This document shows, in pieces, positions 48,271 through 59,740 of a stretch of DNA of 64,000 bases. This DNA is from Melieria omissa. Its lineage: Eukaryota > Arthropoda > Insecta > Diptera > Ulidiidae. The stretch is from contig OZ020268.1 in the NCBI GenBank assembly GCA_963971225.1, forward strand, positions 48,906,404 through 48,970,403, in the 5' to 3' direction. Within the stretch, counting starts at the first letter, position 1. Every line of letters starts with the position of its first letter. The position numbers were made by a program, and so were the translations under genes. The notes beneath the pieces were generated by a model that saw only the letters and a program-made list of their open reading frames with translations, was not told the origin of the DNA and made no database searches.

Positions 48271-49140
48271 TAAAGGAGGAATTTACACGCATATCAGCAC
48301 AGAACAAGAGGTTCAAAGTTCGTGTAGTGAAACTAAATGTGTAAACTAATATCCAAGCAGCACGAAAGGGACTTGCGTTGAGGAAATTTAGTTTAACTTT
48401 TGCACAGCTAGTTTTATGTTGAATCAGCTTATCTTTTACTAGTTTTCTTCATAAGTGTTGTTTAAATTGTAAAGTGTAAGAGTGATTTTATCGTGAAAGT
48501 AGAAAAATGAAACATAATTAATTAAAAATTATAATATTACTGCAAAAAACGTGAGAGAAAGTGATCCTACATGAAAAAAACTTAAAGTGTAATTTTGCAT
48601 AGAGTGCTTTTTTAGAAGAAAGAATTTATATAAAAAACATAGTTTTTTGCAAAAATGTGTTTTGCATTGAATCCAGTCAGTGTGGAATTCAACTTCCTCC
48701 ACACTTTAAAAACACGTTCGCTCGCTCATACAACTACTCGCTGCAAACCGCTTTAAACTCAATTGAACTCATACCCAACCACAACAACACACTCAAACCG
48801 AACGTTTCAACTCCAACTTGCCACCTCTGGCATGCAACCAATTTACCATCGAACCGATAGCACTGCTGCAACCTGCATACATGTTCGTTGCTCGTCTTTG
48901 CGCTGAACCGGTTCGTTGCTATGGCGCCGCCGGCAGCCATCATGAATTTATACCCACACACATGTAACACGAACACGAAATTGAGCAGTGCCGCTGTAGC
49001 AACCAACCACATGCTATCCCTTTCTTTCGCCTTGCAGTGAATGGCAAGCAGATTTTCTTGGCGGCCATCATGGATTTTTGCGAATCGGTACATACATTTA
49101 CCATCTCAATTGAACACTAGTGGCTCTTCTCACTCTGGTG
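48271..49140. other. Non-coding spacer
   Basis: AT-rich to about 48640, then balanced. Frames of 67 and 119 codons overlap on opposite strands at 48657-49093 without domains. GGCGGCCATCATGGAT(T)TTTG and GCCGGCAGCCATCATGAATTT form an imperfect repeat near 48928 and 49061. Confidence 0.35.
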
Positions 49141-49882
49141 TTGTGCCATAGCCACCGATGGTAACTCACCACAGTTTTGTTGGGCGCACTTTGACAGCGC
49201 AACGCTTCACAGTCGTACGAAAAACTGCGTAGTGTTTGGAGTTGAACGAGGAAAAAGTGAAAAAATATTTATCTAAAGCAGAAAATATTAAAAAGAAAAG
49301 CTTTAAAGTGTTGCTGCATATTTAATTGACTTAAAAGTGTAATTTGGAAAATGGAGAAGAACCAATGTTGAAATTGCCGGCTTGTGTGCAGCGGCTGCCC
49401 GGAATGTACTTAGTTAAACAGAAATAACTAAAACAACAGTGCTGAAAGAAACCAAAGTTTATAATGCACTAACTACCCATGAATTGAAAAAAGAGTAGCG
49501 AATTATAAATTTTCTTGTGGGACTTGGTAACATCCTGAGACCAAAGAAAGAATCGCTGAAAGTTGCAATTTGCGCTTTGCTCAGTGCTTTTCAAACTGCT
49601 GACGAGAAGAAGCAGCATCAGCAGTGCATTAAATTCACCACAGTCGCCAGCTGTCAAGTTGCCGGTTTTTTGCAGCCAAGAGGGCAGATTTTTCGAGGAA
49701 ACTTTTGCTAAACCGAGGACTTTTCGCAGCTAAAGTGAATGTAAAGAATACAATTTATTTTAGTTTTTGCAATTTTACACAAACTCACAGTTGAAAATAA
49801 TTTCAGTGCAGCTGTCCGCACTCGAGTCATTTTCTGGATACTAAGCACTCGTCTACACGTTGAAAGCCTTGTCTGCTGCACC
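49141..49882 (+). promoter_or_regulatory. Putative promoter and 5' leader of the 330-aa gene
   Basis: This lies directly upstream of the start codon at 49883. The DNA shifts to balanced composition with short upstream ATGs in other frames. A CTTCACAGTC segment near 49206 is initiator-like but not diagnostic. ATAATTTCAG at about 49797-49806 could be the acceptor of an untranslated leader intron. No TATA box was found at a convincing distance. The assignment rests mainly on position. Confidence 0.35.
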
Positions 49883-50733
49883 ATGACCAGTGTGGCCACA
49901 CTCTCCAATCCGCCGGTCGTTCCCGGCGACTCGGCCGCATCGACCAATGCCACCACTTCGAACCCAGCCAATGTGGAGCGTCGCTGCGAGAATGCCGACT
50001 GCAATGTCATCAAACTGGTGTCGATGGTGCCCAAACGCAAAATCACCCAATTCATAACCGAGCCCAAAGTGATGGAGAAGCCTATGCTGATCAACGGCTT
50101 CACTACTGTCTTTCAAGTGGACGGCCAATCGGCAAAACTGAACGATCTCAAGCATCCGACTCTGACCAACCTGCCGCCAAAGACCATCTTTCGCGTTGTG
50201 CCAAATACGCACGCACACATTGTCAACTATGTCGTAGTGGATGCGGATGGCGATTCGCTGCGCAAGATCAATGAAAGCGATCCGGCCACAATGCGCAAAC
50301 TGCTCGAATCGCAAAAGGTCAGCGCCGATCAGATGCTGAAGAAGCTAATGGCCGGACATGGTGTGGGCGCAGCTGCTGCAGCGACCACAACAACCGCCAC
50401 ATCCAGTACAACGGTTACGGTAACAACACGTCCGCCGGTTGCTACCAGGACGCCACAAGCGAACAGCAACAGTTCCAGCGCACGTTCTACGCCCCCGTCG
50501 AGTGCCGCCAGCAGCGCAACCGGTTCGTCGGTCATACAAATGCCGCTGCGCATGCATCCGAATTTGACAATTACCGCTGTGGCCAGTGCCGAAACGCTGG
50601 GAACACTGAGTGCAGTACCGGCTACAACGGAGCCGTCGACTGTGCCGCACATAACGCCGGTGCCGCTGGCCAACTTGCAGAGTGCTGCGGCCACAGCGAG
50701 CGCAGCGGCGACTGCTGCTGCTTCCCAGGACAA
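49883..50733 (+). CDS. Unrecognised 330-aa protein, exon 1 (283 complete codons)
   Basis: I do not recognise this gene. Translation starts at CACC-ATG (residues MTSVATLSN) in a good dipteran start context. Residues 1-30 are Ser/Thr/Asn-rich. Residues 33-155 look like a folded, conserved region: a Cys pair (RRCENADCN), then KRKITQFITEPKV, GFTTVFQVDG and KTIFRVVPNTHAHIVNYVVVD. Residues 155-283 are a low-complexity Ala/Thr/Ser linker. The exon ends in phase 2 at 50733, with donor A-GTATGT, and continues in the exon at 50795. Without splicing the frame would stop at 50768. Codon use is GC-rich at third positions, unlike the AT-rich flanks, which supports a real gene. A nuclear role is possible given the basic C-terminal tail, but no function is assigned. 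Confidence 0.88.
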
Positions 50734-50794
50734 GTATGTTTTGCTTATTGGTTTGATTGCGATGTTTTAATGATTTGTTTGTTGTTTTTTGCAG
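50734..50794 (+). other. 61-bp intron of the 330-aa gene
   Basis: It has donor GTATGT at 50734 and acceptor TTGTTTTTTGCAG ending at 50794. Its size is typical of short fly introns. Splicing joins a split Lys codon (AA+A) and restores an open frame to 50936. Confidence 0.85.
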
Positions 50795-50936
50795 ACCCGA
50801 TATGGACAAAATGCAGGCAGAGTTGGCGGAACTACGTCGCACCGTTGCACTGCTAGCGGAGGCTATACCAAAACCCACAGCACTCGCCATTCAGGACTCG
50901 CAGAGTGCCGCCGCCAAAAGACCGCGTTTGAATTAG
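50795..50936 (+). CDS. Unrecognised 330-aa protein, exon 2 (C-terminus)
   Basis: After the split Lys codon the protein reads PDMDKMQAELAELRRTVALL, then about 25 further residues ending AAAKRPRLN and a TAG stop at 50934-50936. The segment DKMQAELAELRRTVALLAEA has heptad-like spacing of Leu/Met/Val and is probably a short coiled coil or amphipathic helix. The terminal KRPRL resembles a nuclear localisation signal. The total coding length with exon 1 is 993 nt, an exact multiple of three. The gene lies on the same strand as Smr and ends 1.3 kb before the first visible Smr exon, so it is either an independent upstream gene or nested in a Smr intron. Confidence 0.87.
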
Positions 50937-50968
50937 TTTTAAGTTATGAGCGTAGTTTGTAGATTAGC

Positions 50969-50974
50969 AATAAA
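50969..50974 (+). terminator. Polyadenylation signal candidate (AATAAA)
   Basis: AATAAA lies 33 bp after the stop codon of the 330-aa gene. A second AATAAA at 51193-51198 could serve a longer 3' UTR. Confidence 0.55.
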
Positions 50975-51199
50975 TGCCTTATGAGCGCATGCAGTGCGCT
51001 GAGCGAAGGTTGAAATCAGTTTGATTTGAAGCCTAAACTATACAAAGCCTAATTATACAATTTTGCTGTATTTTTATTCAAAAACAAACTAAAGTAAAAT
51101 AAACGAAATGTGAATGAGTTTAACTGTTCTGTCTTGTGATTATTTGGTGTTTGTACAACCGCGGGACAAAATTGGAAGCAGTGGTCTGAATCAATAAAA

Positions 51200-52217
51200 T
51201 GTATACTCGTTAATCATTGTCTGGTCGGCATTGATAATTGCAAAGAGTAACAGAAATTGTCTTAGGACCCTTTAGTTTTGCCATAAAAATCATAAAAATA
51301 AATGTATGTCTTGCATTTGTGCAGTATTTAAAATTTTTCATGCAAGCTGCATACTTTTAGGGATGAATAAAATAAATGTTGAAAAATAGGTGTTTAGACC
51401 ACTTTTTAAATTGAATTATTTTCTGAGATCGGGAGATATCGGAGGATATAATTACATTATCCGACAAAGAAAGGATGCTTCTTAAAATAAAAAAATCCAG
51501 GAACATACTTTTTAGATATTTCCCTCTAAGTTTTGCCAATTTTCAGATTTTTAATTTAGAAAACCATTTTAAATTAAAAGTGATAAAAGTAATTTTAAAA
51601 CCACAGCTTTGTAAATTTTGAGAAAACGTTAAAAGCGAAAATGGCCACATCACTTCTTAATGTATATTGAAAGTTTTAGCAACTTATTCGTAACCATGTA
51701 TTTTTACAGGTTTTCTTACTCAATGGACTAAAAAACAAAATAGGTGTTTACATTTTTCTGTGAAAAAAGCTTTTGCACACACATAAATTAATTTTTAGCA
51801 CCGATTTTTTGGGGTTTTCTTAGTTGGAGTTTTACCTTTCAAATGACATCGACATCGTTAAATTCTGAGACTGTAAATTTTTTGAATTTTATCTATGGAA
51901 CGAATCACTATGTAGTGGTTTGAAACTGGCGCTCGGATGTTGTGCGAATTTCTTGGTCCCTTTAATTCTCTGAATCTAAATTGTTTTTAATGTTTTGGGC
52001 TAACTTCTCTCTATTACCAAAATGCTACACGACTTAACTGTTGTCGTTTTAAAAGTTGTTCAGCTTCGAGCATAACCTCACTTCGAATCGCTTTCAGTCC
52101 AACACAAAACATCCACAGTGCTTTCCACTAAAACCCCCTTCCGCCTCAGCTGTTATCGCCATCAATACATACAAATCTAATAATCGGTTGGTTTTCGTCC
52201 TATTTCTGATTTTACAG
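51200..52217 (+). other. Intergenic or intronic DNA before the Smr exon
   Basis: AT-rich with no coding signal. It ends in a good acceptor, TTTCTGATTTTACAG at 52203-52217. The in-frame TGA at 52207-52209 shows that the Smr frame cannot extend further left without splicing. Confidence 0.6.
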
Positions 52218-53094
52218 GCCGCTCGACGGGACGCAGTCGTACACGAAGGGTGGCAGTCTCGGCCCCCCGCATCCAGCCACCCAGCAGCAGCTGCATCAAA
52301 TGCAGCAAATGCATCTGCATCAGCAGCACCAGCAGCAGCAACAACATCAGCAACAGCAGCAGCAGCAGCACCAACAGCAGCAGCAGCAACACCAGCAGCA
52401 GCAGCAACAACAACATCAACAGCAGCAACACCAGCAGCAGCAACAACAACAACAGCAGCAGCAGCAGCAACAACAACAACAACATCATCACCATCATCAT
52501 CAGCAGCAGCAGCAGCAACAGACCTCCCGTTCGGCAGCTAGTCCCTTGTCCCCACCACGGCCCGGCCCCGGGTCAGCGGCCGCCGCCAACACGTACGCCA
52601 AGTATGCGGAACTCAATGCGGTGCGCGAGGCGCCGCATCAGTACATCCAGCAGGGCGCGTATAGCATCGGCCCGGCCGCCCAGTACCGCGACAGCCCCTA
52701 CACGCGTATACCTCAGATGGCGCAATTGCAGGAGTACCGCACCGCTGCCGCCGTGGCGGTTTCCGGTGGCAATGCGCCGCCGGGCGGCGTGGTGCAGCTG
52801 CCGCCCGGAGTCAGCGGCGCCCACCTGGAAGCGCTGCACTTTGCGCACCAGCCCCCACCCTCAGGACAGGCTGTGGCTGCCGCGCAGCTGCTTGGAAACG
52901 CGGGCAGTGCCGGCAGCAGTAATGCGGGCGGTACAGCATCGCCGCACAATGCTGGCAGTGGCGCCAATGCGAACCTAATACGCCAGCGCATCATACTACC
53001 GCACTACCCGGGCGAATATTTGGCGAACGCCGCTGCCGCTGTCACAGCCGCGGTAAATGCCAATCGGCAGCAGCAACAACAACAGCAGCAGCAG

Positions 53095-53135
<41 letters not shown>

Positions 53136-55814
53136 GCAACAACAGCACGCTCAACAGCCGCAGGCGCCGCCCGATCCGGGAGGACAGCCGTACAAGAAGC
53201 TGCGGCTGAGCGAAGCGGCCAGCAACACCAACCACCTGCCAATGAAAGTCGCGCACGCGCAACAACAGCCACAGCCGCGTCAGCCTTCGCCTGCGGCCGG
53301 GTCGCTGGCCACGCAACAGTCGGGTGGCGTGCGCAACAGCGCACACCTGCCGCCCCAGCCGCCGCCGCACACACATCTGACCGTGCTGCCGGCGCATGCG
53401 CATGCGCACGCCCACACACAGTTGCCGCTGTCTGCCATGCAGCAGCTGAAAGTCGAAACGCAGCCGCCACTGCTGCCGCCCGCAGTAACGCCGCCAACGA
53501 ACCGCAGCACGCCCACGACAGCAATTGGAGGCGGCGGCGGCGGCGTTATCAACGCTGCGTCGGCATCCGCACAGGCGAATGCCAATGCCAGTGCGGTATC
53601 GGCGGTCGCCGCGTCCGCTCCCGGCGCTGCGTCGTCATCGTCGTCGGAGGGCTACCATCCGCAGGTGGAGGCCATCTCGCCCACACTGCCAAGCGATAAC
53701 GCAGAGGAGCGCGGCCGCACCGCCAAGGAGGAGCTGCTCATGCAGATCCAGAAGGTCGACACGGAGATCCACAGCGCCGAGAACACTCTGGAGACGCTGC
53801 GCAGCAAGGAGAAGACGCTGCTCGAGGCTGTGGCCGCGTGCAAGCTGCAGCGGGAGCAGGCACGCAAACCGGCATTCGATGACGCCGTGAGCACGGAGCA
53901 CCCGTGGCGCGCGCAGACGCTAGCTCAGCAGATCTACGAAGCGAACCGCAAGATGGCCGCGGCGCGACATTCCACACTGGACGGCTGCGGCAAGCGCTAC
54001 CTGCTGCCCCTGTACAACCAGCCGCTGGACGTCGAGCAGCTGACGGTGCTTATTCGACGCCATCAGACGACGGTGCGCGCGCCGGTGCTCGAGCACGTGC
54101 GCAAGGTGAAGCACGAGCGCTGGCTGCACAACACCGGCCTCGTGGAGACATACACGCAGATGTCGGCCGAGTGGCAGAAGCGCGTCGAGAAGTCGGAGGG
54201 CAGCGCGAAGCGCAAGGCGCGCGAGGCAAAGAACCGCGAATTCTTCGAGAAGGTGTTCACGGAGCTGCGCAAGCAGCGCGAGGACAAGGAGCGCTTCAAT
54301 CGCGTCGGCTCGCGCATCAAGTCCGAGGCCGACGTCGAGGAGATCATCGACGGGCTGCAGGAGCAGGCAATGGAGGACAAGAAGATGCGCTCGTACGCTG
54401 TCATTCCGCCGCTGATGTACGACGCGCGGCAGCGACGCTGCGTGTACCAAAACGAGAACGGCGCCATCGCGGACATGGTGACAGTGCACAAGGAGCGGCA
54501 GCTGCTCAACGTATGGACGGCCGGCGAGAAAGAGCTGTTTAAGGAGAAGTTCCTGCAGCACCCGAAGAACTTTGGCGCCATTGCAGCCAGCCTCGATCGG
54601 AAGTCGGCGCAGGACTGCGTTCGCTACTACTACCTCAGCAAGAAGACGGAGAACTACAAGCAGCTGCTGCGCAAGTCGCGTCAGCGCACGCGCTCGTCGC
54701 GCCACCCGCAAAAGGCACAGCAACAGCAGACGCAATGCATCATTGACTCGTTGACGACTGGCGTGACGACGCGACTGCAGCGCGAGCAACAGCAGAAGAC
54801 CGGCGGCCGATCGGCAGCGGCGGAGCGCGAACGTGCCGAACGTGCGGCCGAGCGTGAGCGTGCTGCCGAGAAGGCTGCCGCCGATGCGGCCAAGGCAGCC
54901 GCAACTGCTGTGGCGAAGGCCACTAAAGGGGATGGCGCGACAGAAACGACGTCGGCGGTCGCCGACACGACTGAGACGTCCAAGGGCGGCAACAGCAAGA
55001 GTGCCGGCAGCACTGTGGCAGCAGCAGCAGCGCCGAAAACAACGTCCAACACATCCAACAGCTGCAGCGCGGCACCGAACACCACACCGTCAGCAAGCGC
55101 AGCCAAAGCTGCCGAGGCGGAAAAAGCTTCGGCCGAAAGCTCATCGGCGCCGGAAGCGCCCAGTGGCACTGCGGCCAAGGCGAAAACAACCGAAGACGCG
55201 GCGAATGCCAATGCGCACACAGCGGCGACAACAACCGCCAATGCAGCTGGCGTGGCGGCCGGAAGTAAAGACGAGAGCAAAAAGCCTGCAACGGCTGCGG
55301 CGAACGACAACAGCAGCGGCGTCAATGCCGCGGCGAGTGCAATGGATGTGGACAGCAATAAGTTGACTGTCAAGGATGAAAAAGCTGCTGCTGGCGTTTC
55401 GACTGTTTCAAGTAGCACAGCTGGACCGCCAGTTAGTGCCGCTTCAGCTGCGGCAACAAATGCCGCCACCACCACAACAGTCGTCAGCTCAACCAATGCC
55501 CATCCGCCCGCGTCCACACCGAACGGCATCAAGACAATTTATGCGGCCAGCATAGCGCAGGCTGTGGCCGCCGCTGCGGCGCTCAATGCCGCGGCCGTTG
55601 CCTCCACGGAGGACAGCAAAATGGCGCCCGAGAAGCATGGCGTCGGCGCGGATGCACCGATCGGGGCCAGCGCTGCGGCGGGCGCTGAAAGCAAAAGCAA
55701 CAGCGTGGCCACGCCCACTACCTCAACGACTGCTGGCAACTTCCTTGGGCAGAAGCTCAAGGCGGCGCAAGTGGAAGGCATTGGCGCCGGCAATGAAGTC
55801 AACTCAGATGTTAG
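52218..55814 (+). CDS. Smr: SMRTER nuclear receptor corepressor, internal exon with DAD/SANT1
   Basis: Fly NCoR/SMRT homologue, a nuclear scaffold that binds unliganded receptors (EcR in Drosophila) and activates HDAC3. The exon opens after a TTTTACAG acceptor in phase 2, beginning PLDGTQSYTKGGSLG, upstream of the first ATG (52300). Counted from that ATG: residues 1-75 are Gln/His-rich with a His run; a polyQ tract lies at about 257-284; PYKKLRL at about 301 resembles the KRPRLE motif of NCoR. The coiled coil KEELLMQIQKVDTEI starts at about 475. EEIIDGLQEQ and VIPPLMYDARQRR match NCoR closely. SANT1/DAD spans about 733-790 (NVWTAGEKELFKEKF, HPKNFGAIAASL, YYYLSKKTENYK), and it keeps the Tyr-Tyr and Lys-Lys residues that bind inositol phosphate and HDAC3 in human SMRT. 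An Arg/Glu/Ala helix follows, then a long Ala/Thr/Ser linker. The exon ends at an AG-GTGAGT donor. Confidence 0.96.
52300..52525 (+). repeat. (CAG/CAA)n tract encoding Gln/His-rich region
   Basis: About 225 bp of CAG, CAA and CAC/CAT codons encode Gln runs broken by His. Mixed CAG/CAA use limits slippage. The antisense poly-Leu frame and the +1/+2 frames (poly-Ala, poly-Ser) are shadows. Confidence 0.9.
53068..53147 (+). repeat. Second (CAG/CAA)n tract in Smr
   Basis: An almost uninterrupted run of about 26 Gln codons within the Smr exon, likely to vary in length between individuals. Confidence 0.88.
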
Positions 55815-56464
55815 GTGAGTGTTGAATGAGTATAACCTCAAAAGAGGTGAAATTGGGGTAGATTTCGTGCAGAGCAAACATTAAAAAGAGTTGGGTTGGG
55901 GCAGATTTTGGGCGGAGTGTAAAAAGAAAGTGAACGAAAATGATTTAAAGGAAGAAAAGGACAAGAAAATTAAAAATGACATAAATTTGTATAGCAGACT
56001 TTCAATAGTTCACCTTGCGGTAGTGGTGGATTTTGAAACATGTTTATAAAAAAATAGTTTGTATATTTTATGTTGGGAAGTTTTAGATTAAATTAAAGTG
56101 CATAATTCATGAAGATTTTTTGGTGTGGTGAATTGCGAAATTGTGGTGAGTTTCAAAAGAAATTAAAACAACAAGTTAACTCAATTATGACTGGTTTAGC
56201 AGTATGTTTGATAGATTTTTAAAGTGTGGTGAATATGTAAAAGTGTGGTGAGTCAAGTAAAATATGGTCTTGTGATTGGGAACTTGGCAGCAAGTTGAAA
56301 AATAGTAAGGTTTAGCATTATTTTAAGTGTGGTGAATAAGAAAAAGCACTTTGAAACGCATAATTTGAAAGGAGCTAATAGCTTAAATACATTTCCATTA
56401 ATTTTTAAACACTTTGTAATCTCTTTCACGCTTCAACACTCCATTTCACTATCTCTCTTTTCAG
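55815..56464 (+). other. 650-bp Smr intron with repeated GTGGTGA motifs
   Basis: Bounded by donor GTGAGT (55815) and acceptor CTCTCTTTTCAG (ends 56464). The joined codon AG+T gives Ser and keeps the frame. Inside, GTGTGGTGAAT or GTGGTGAGT occurs near 56124, 56142, 56224, 56243 and 56327. Two of these contain GGTGAGT, identical to a strong donor. Confidence 0.85.
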
Positions 56465-56808
56465 TGATCCAAAAAGGAAGCGTCTGGATGCGACGTCAAC
56501 GGATGCTTCTTCCATTTCCTCATCCCCGCACTCCAACACTAGTAATCCTGCCAACAGCAACAACAATAACAATAGCAACAGTAACAATATGACGAGCAAT
56601 GCAATTGACGTTGCAGTCGCCGCGGCTGCTGCGTCAACAACAATTGGCGGCGCGCCCGCATCATCAACGTCAATCACCACAACAACATCGGCAGCAATGG
56701 CAACGGCCGGCACGCCGACAAAAATTGCGACAGCCGTTGCAGCGATATCAACCGCAGCAACAACAACCACAACAACAACGACTGAAGGCAACATCATCGA
56801 CGGCAAAG
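56465..56808 (+). CDS. Smr: SMRTER corepressor, following exon
   Basis: Continues the frame of the preceding exon with DPKRKRLDATSTD, then Ser/Asn-rich sequence (SSSPHSNTSNPANSNNNNNS) and an Ala/Thr-rich stretch ending EGNIIDGK before donor AAAG-GTAAGT at 56809. KRKRL is a plausible nuclear localisation signal. The exon codes for about 115 residues of linker between SANT1 and the part of Smr that should hold SANT2 and the C-terminal receptor-interaction motifs. Neither of those is visible before position 64000, so the gene must continue through a long intron past the window edge. The exon ends in phase 1. Support comes from exact frame continuity, both splice sites and composition matching the previous exon. 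Confidence 0.9.
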
Positions 56809-58640
56809 GTAAGTGAATGGCATCGGTGCGGCCGATCGCGGTCGTGGTTTTTGTTCATTAATGAAATTAAAATATTACATTACGCAAAGCGGTAAAACGA
56901 GCAAACGAAAAAAACGTGGAGCTGGAGCGCCAAAATCCTATAAAATGGCGCATGCGAGTGCGACAAAAAGCCGCCACTCAGCGTAGAGGCGCAAAAATCA
57001 AATAAACCGAAGATTCGTGGAATTTTGCGCCATACATACAAACTCACCACACTGCCTGCACACAAACGAAACAGTGCATTTAAGGGTTTGTGTGTGTATG
57101 TGTACTGTTTTTTGTGTATATGTATGGGTGTGTGGTACAAAGAGAATTTTTAAAGAAGCTCAAGCGATACAATTGAGACAAAACGAGCAGCCAAAGACCA
57201 TAATCACGCCGAAGCTTCAGAGCAGTGTGCGTGCGTGTGTCTGTGTGTGTGTGCATGTGTGGCTGTGCGCAGGCTTAAACAAAATTTTTAATTAAATTGA
57301 CACTTTTTGACAAGTGCATGCAACTCTCTGTTCACGTGACGTACATCCATTACTGCTCGCGTTAAAGAGAATTTATTCTCTTTTTGCATTGGGGTTTTTT
57401 TGTTGTGTTCACATTATATTTAAGCTCGCAACAATTCGTTTGCGGTGATGTCGATTATTTCTGACGAATTGCAATTTGATTGCATACTTTTAGGCGGCCT
57501 GTAAACATATAATGTAAACGCTTTGTAGCAGATCGTTGATATTTGAGGAATGACATTAAAGTGAACTTTATTGAGGGGAAAGTGGGAAGAAGATGTTAAT
57601 GAATGCATGCGTTGAATGGAAAGAATGAAAAAGAATGATTTAAAGTTGAAATGAAAGTTTTGAATGTTAGTGTCAATTGAAGAAAAAAGAAACATATAGG
57701 AAGAATTCAATAGAAAACAGTGAAATAATACCTAATCGGACAGTGACTGTTAGAACATCAGTTATGGTTCTCGGCTGGTTAATTTTTAAGTGAAATAAGT
57801 TCTCTGGAACAAGGGCAGTCAGTTGATGGCTAAATTAGGTGTGAAGACAGTCTCATTTAGAGGTTTGCTGCAGCCAAGAACAGTATTTGATGTCATTAAA
57901 ACTTCATTTAGAGCGCTGAGAGTCCAATAATTTTAGAATATCACATATTGATCTCCTCGTTCAATCAATTTTGGTTAGGTTGGGTTAAACTTTCTCGTTC
58001 TATGGTTTCACAAAGACTTTGTACGAGTCTTTAGAACAGTGATGACCATTCTGCTACTCGCGAGTGGCAACGAGTTTCATAAGGAAGCGTCAGGGTTACT
58101 GTTACGAGTGAGAGAATGGTCCTCACTGCCTTAGAATTACCGAATGAGCGTACTCAACGTTAGGAGTAACAGCAGAGACAAAAGTATTCATTGGGCTAAG
58201 CATGCTCATTCTCTAAGACAGTCACACAAAGTCACTAAGACTCGAGGAAGAATCAGGATTTCAGACTTCAACTTCAACAACTTCAAATGAAGCGAAGACC
58301 AGCTCAGACAGACACTGCACGCTTAGAATAAGCATGCATACAGTTGGTTTAGGACACGCAAGTGACTCTCTGAAAGTGCAAAGTAGATTTCGGAGCACTT
58401 AATACTACACTGCGAGGATTTCAGGAGTTGTTGCCTGGACTAGCATTGGCTTATAGGAGTTGACATCACCAATCTGAACCCCAGTGAGTAACTTAATTTA
58501 ATTAGGTCGTTGAGTCTAGAGGAGTAAGTAGTAAGGGAGACACAGGATCATAACTGGACTCAGTTCAGTTTCCAATAGTTTACTACAGTATATCTTCACT
58601 TCAGTATCCCATCTACTTCAATACCCATTCGTCTCCAGTA
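56809..58640. other. Start of a long Smr intron
   Basis: No coding exon was found. The first 500 bp have GC-rich patches and (TG)n runs (57080-57120, 57227-57260). From about 57720 to 58640 the DNA is balanced and weakly repetitive, with scattered variants of TTCAGTAT and GACTCAG. No SANT2-like translation is present in any frame. Confidence 0.5.
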
Positions 58641-59740
58641 GAAATATAAATCCTATAATCTTTTTTGAATTTTTTTTAAAGGAAATTTTCTGAAAATCTG
58701 TATCGTTAAGTCCTTATTAAATGTTTAAATAAATACATAAACTACTCTTTGTCCCCTAAAACTATGCCACAAAATATTATATTATCAATTTACTCAATTG
58801 ATCGTCAAATGTAAAAGCCCAGTCTACTTTTAGGCGCACATTCTTTAAAAAACCGTCGCATGCATGCGTTGCATATTTTAATTGCATTTAAAATTACCCA
58901 TTCCAACAAAAACAAAAACCAAGAGGACGCAGAAATGCAGCAATAAAAAAAGAAAAAAATCACGACGAAACCGAATCGAACAATGAATTATGCCCCGAAA
59001 GCTTTAGCGCGCGCCCGCATGCTGCACATCGTCGCTTTGATGTGCGCCATTTCTGCTCACCCACGCGGTCGCTTCTTTGCCGCCGGCCGCCGCCACAGTG
59101 CAACGCTGCCCGAACGTCTGAACGTTCGAATGTTCTTTGTTGTTGTAGTTTTTTTGGGCGCGCTTCAACTTTGTTGGCACAAATGCTCAAGTTCATTCAT
59201 TATTAAAAATCCTTGATATCATTTCATTGCTGTCGCGTTGTCCAATGGCCGTCGTTGTCGGTGCGGCCGGCTGCCGCTGTTGCATTTATTCATTTTCTCC
59301 ATTAACTCCGCACTGTGTCCATCAAAAATACAAAAGGAGCCACTGAAAAAATCACTGCAAAGAACAAAACAAAAAGTAAAACAGTGACAACAAAAAACGA
59401 AGCGTTGACACAAAAACATTTTACAAACCAATTGGTGGCGCTTCTCGGTCTCTCTGCCACCACCACCACGCATGCAGCTGGCGCAGCATATTGCTTCCGC
59501 CTGCCAGGGGCCGCATATTGCAACAACGTTTTTTCGCCATTTTTATTGCCAACGGCCATCGCTGCAGACACGTACACGAGCACAAGCAATTAACTCACTT
59601 TCCATATGTTGTTGGTGGGGAGGGGGGAAATAATACAAAAGAGTTCTGAGTTGAAAAAACTGCTCAGAAGTGTGGAGGCAAGGAAACACAAGCGGAAAGG
59701 ACGAATTTAAATTGCTCCAAAAAGGACATGAAAAGTGACG
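58641..59740. other. Non-coding block in the Smr intron
   Basis: Balanced from 58800 to 59600 with GC-rich patches. Overlapping frames of 77-95 codons on both strands lack domains. A C-rich/G-rich GGGGAGGGGGG tract lies at 59616-59627. Confidence 0.4.

Noticed and set aside
52177..52518. Poly-Leu minus-strand frame and poly-Ser/poly-Ala plus-strand frames
   Set aside because: They are other-frame readings of the (CAG/CAA)n tract. The Gln frame is the one that joins to the NCoR-like domain.
54681..55532. 283-codon minus-strand frame (and a 289-codon one at 53920-54789)
   Set aside because: They lie antisense to the Smr coding exon. The open frames follow from GC-rich third positions and Ala/Ser codons in Smr. 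Val/Ala/Leu-rich translations with no domain.
57017..57295. Possible further Smr exon at the 92-codon frame
   Set aside because: The translation is dominated by (TG)n-derived Cys/Val runs, with no acceptor in phase and no NCoR similarity.
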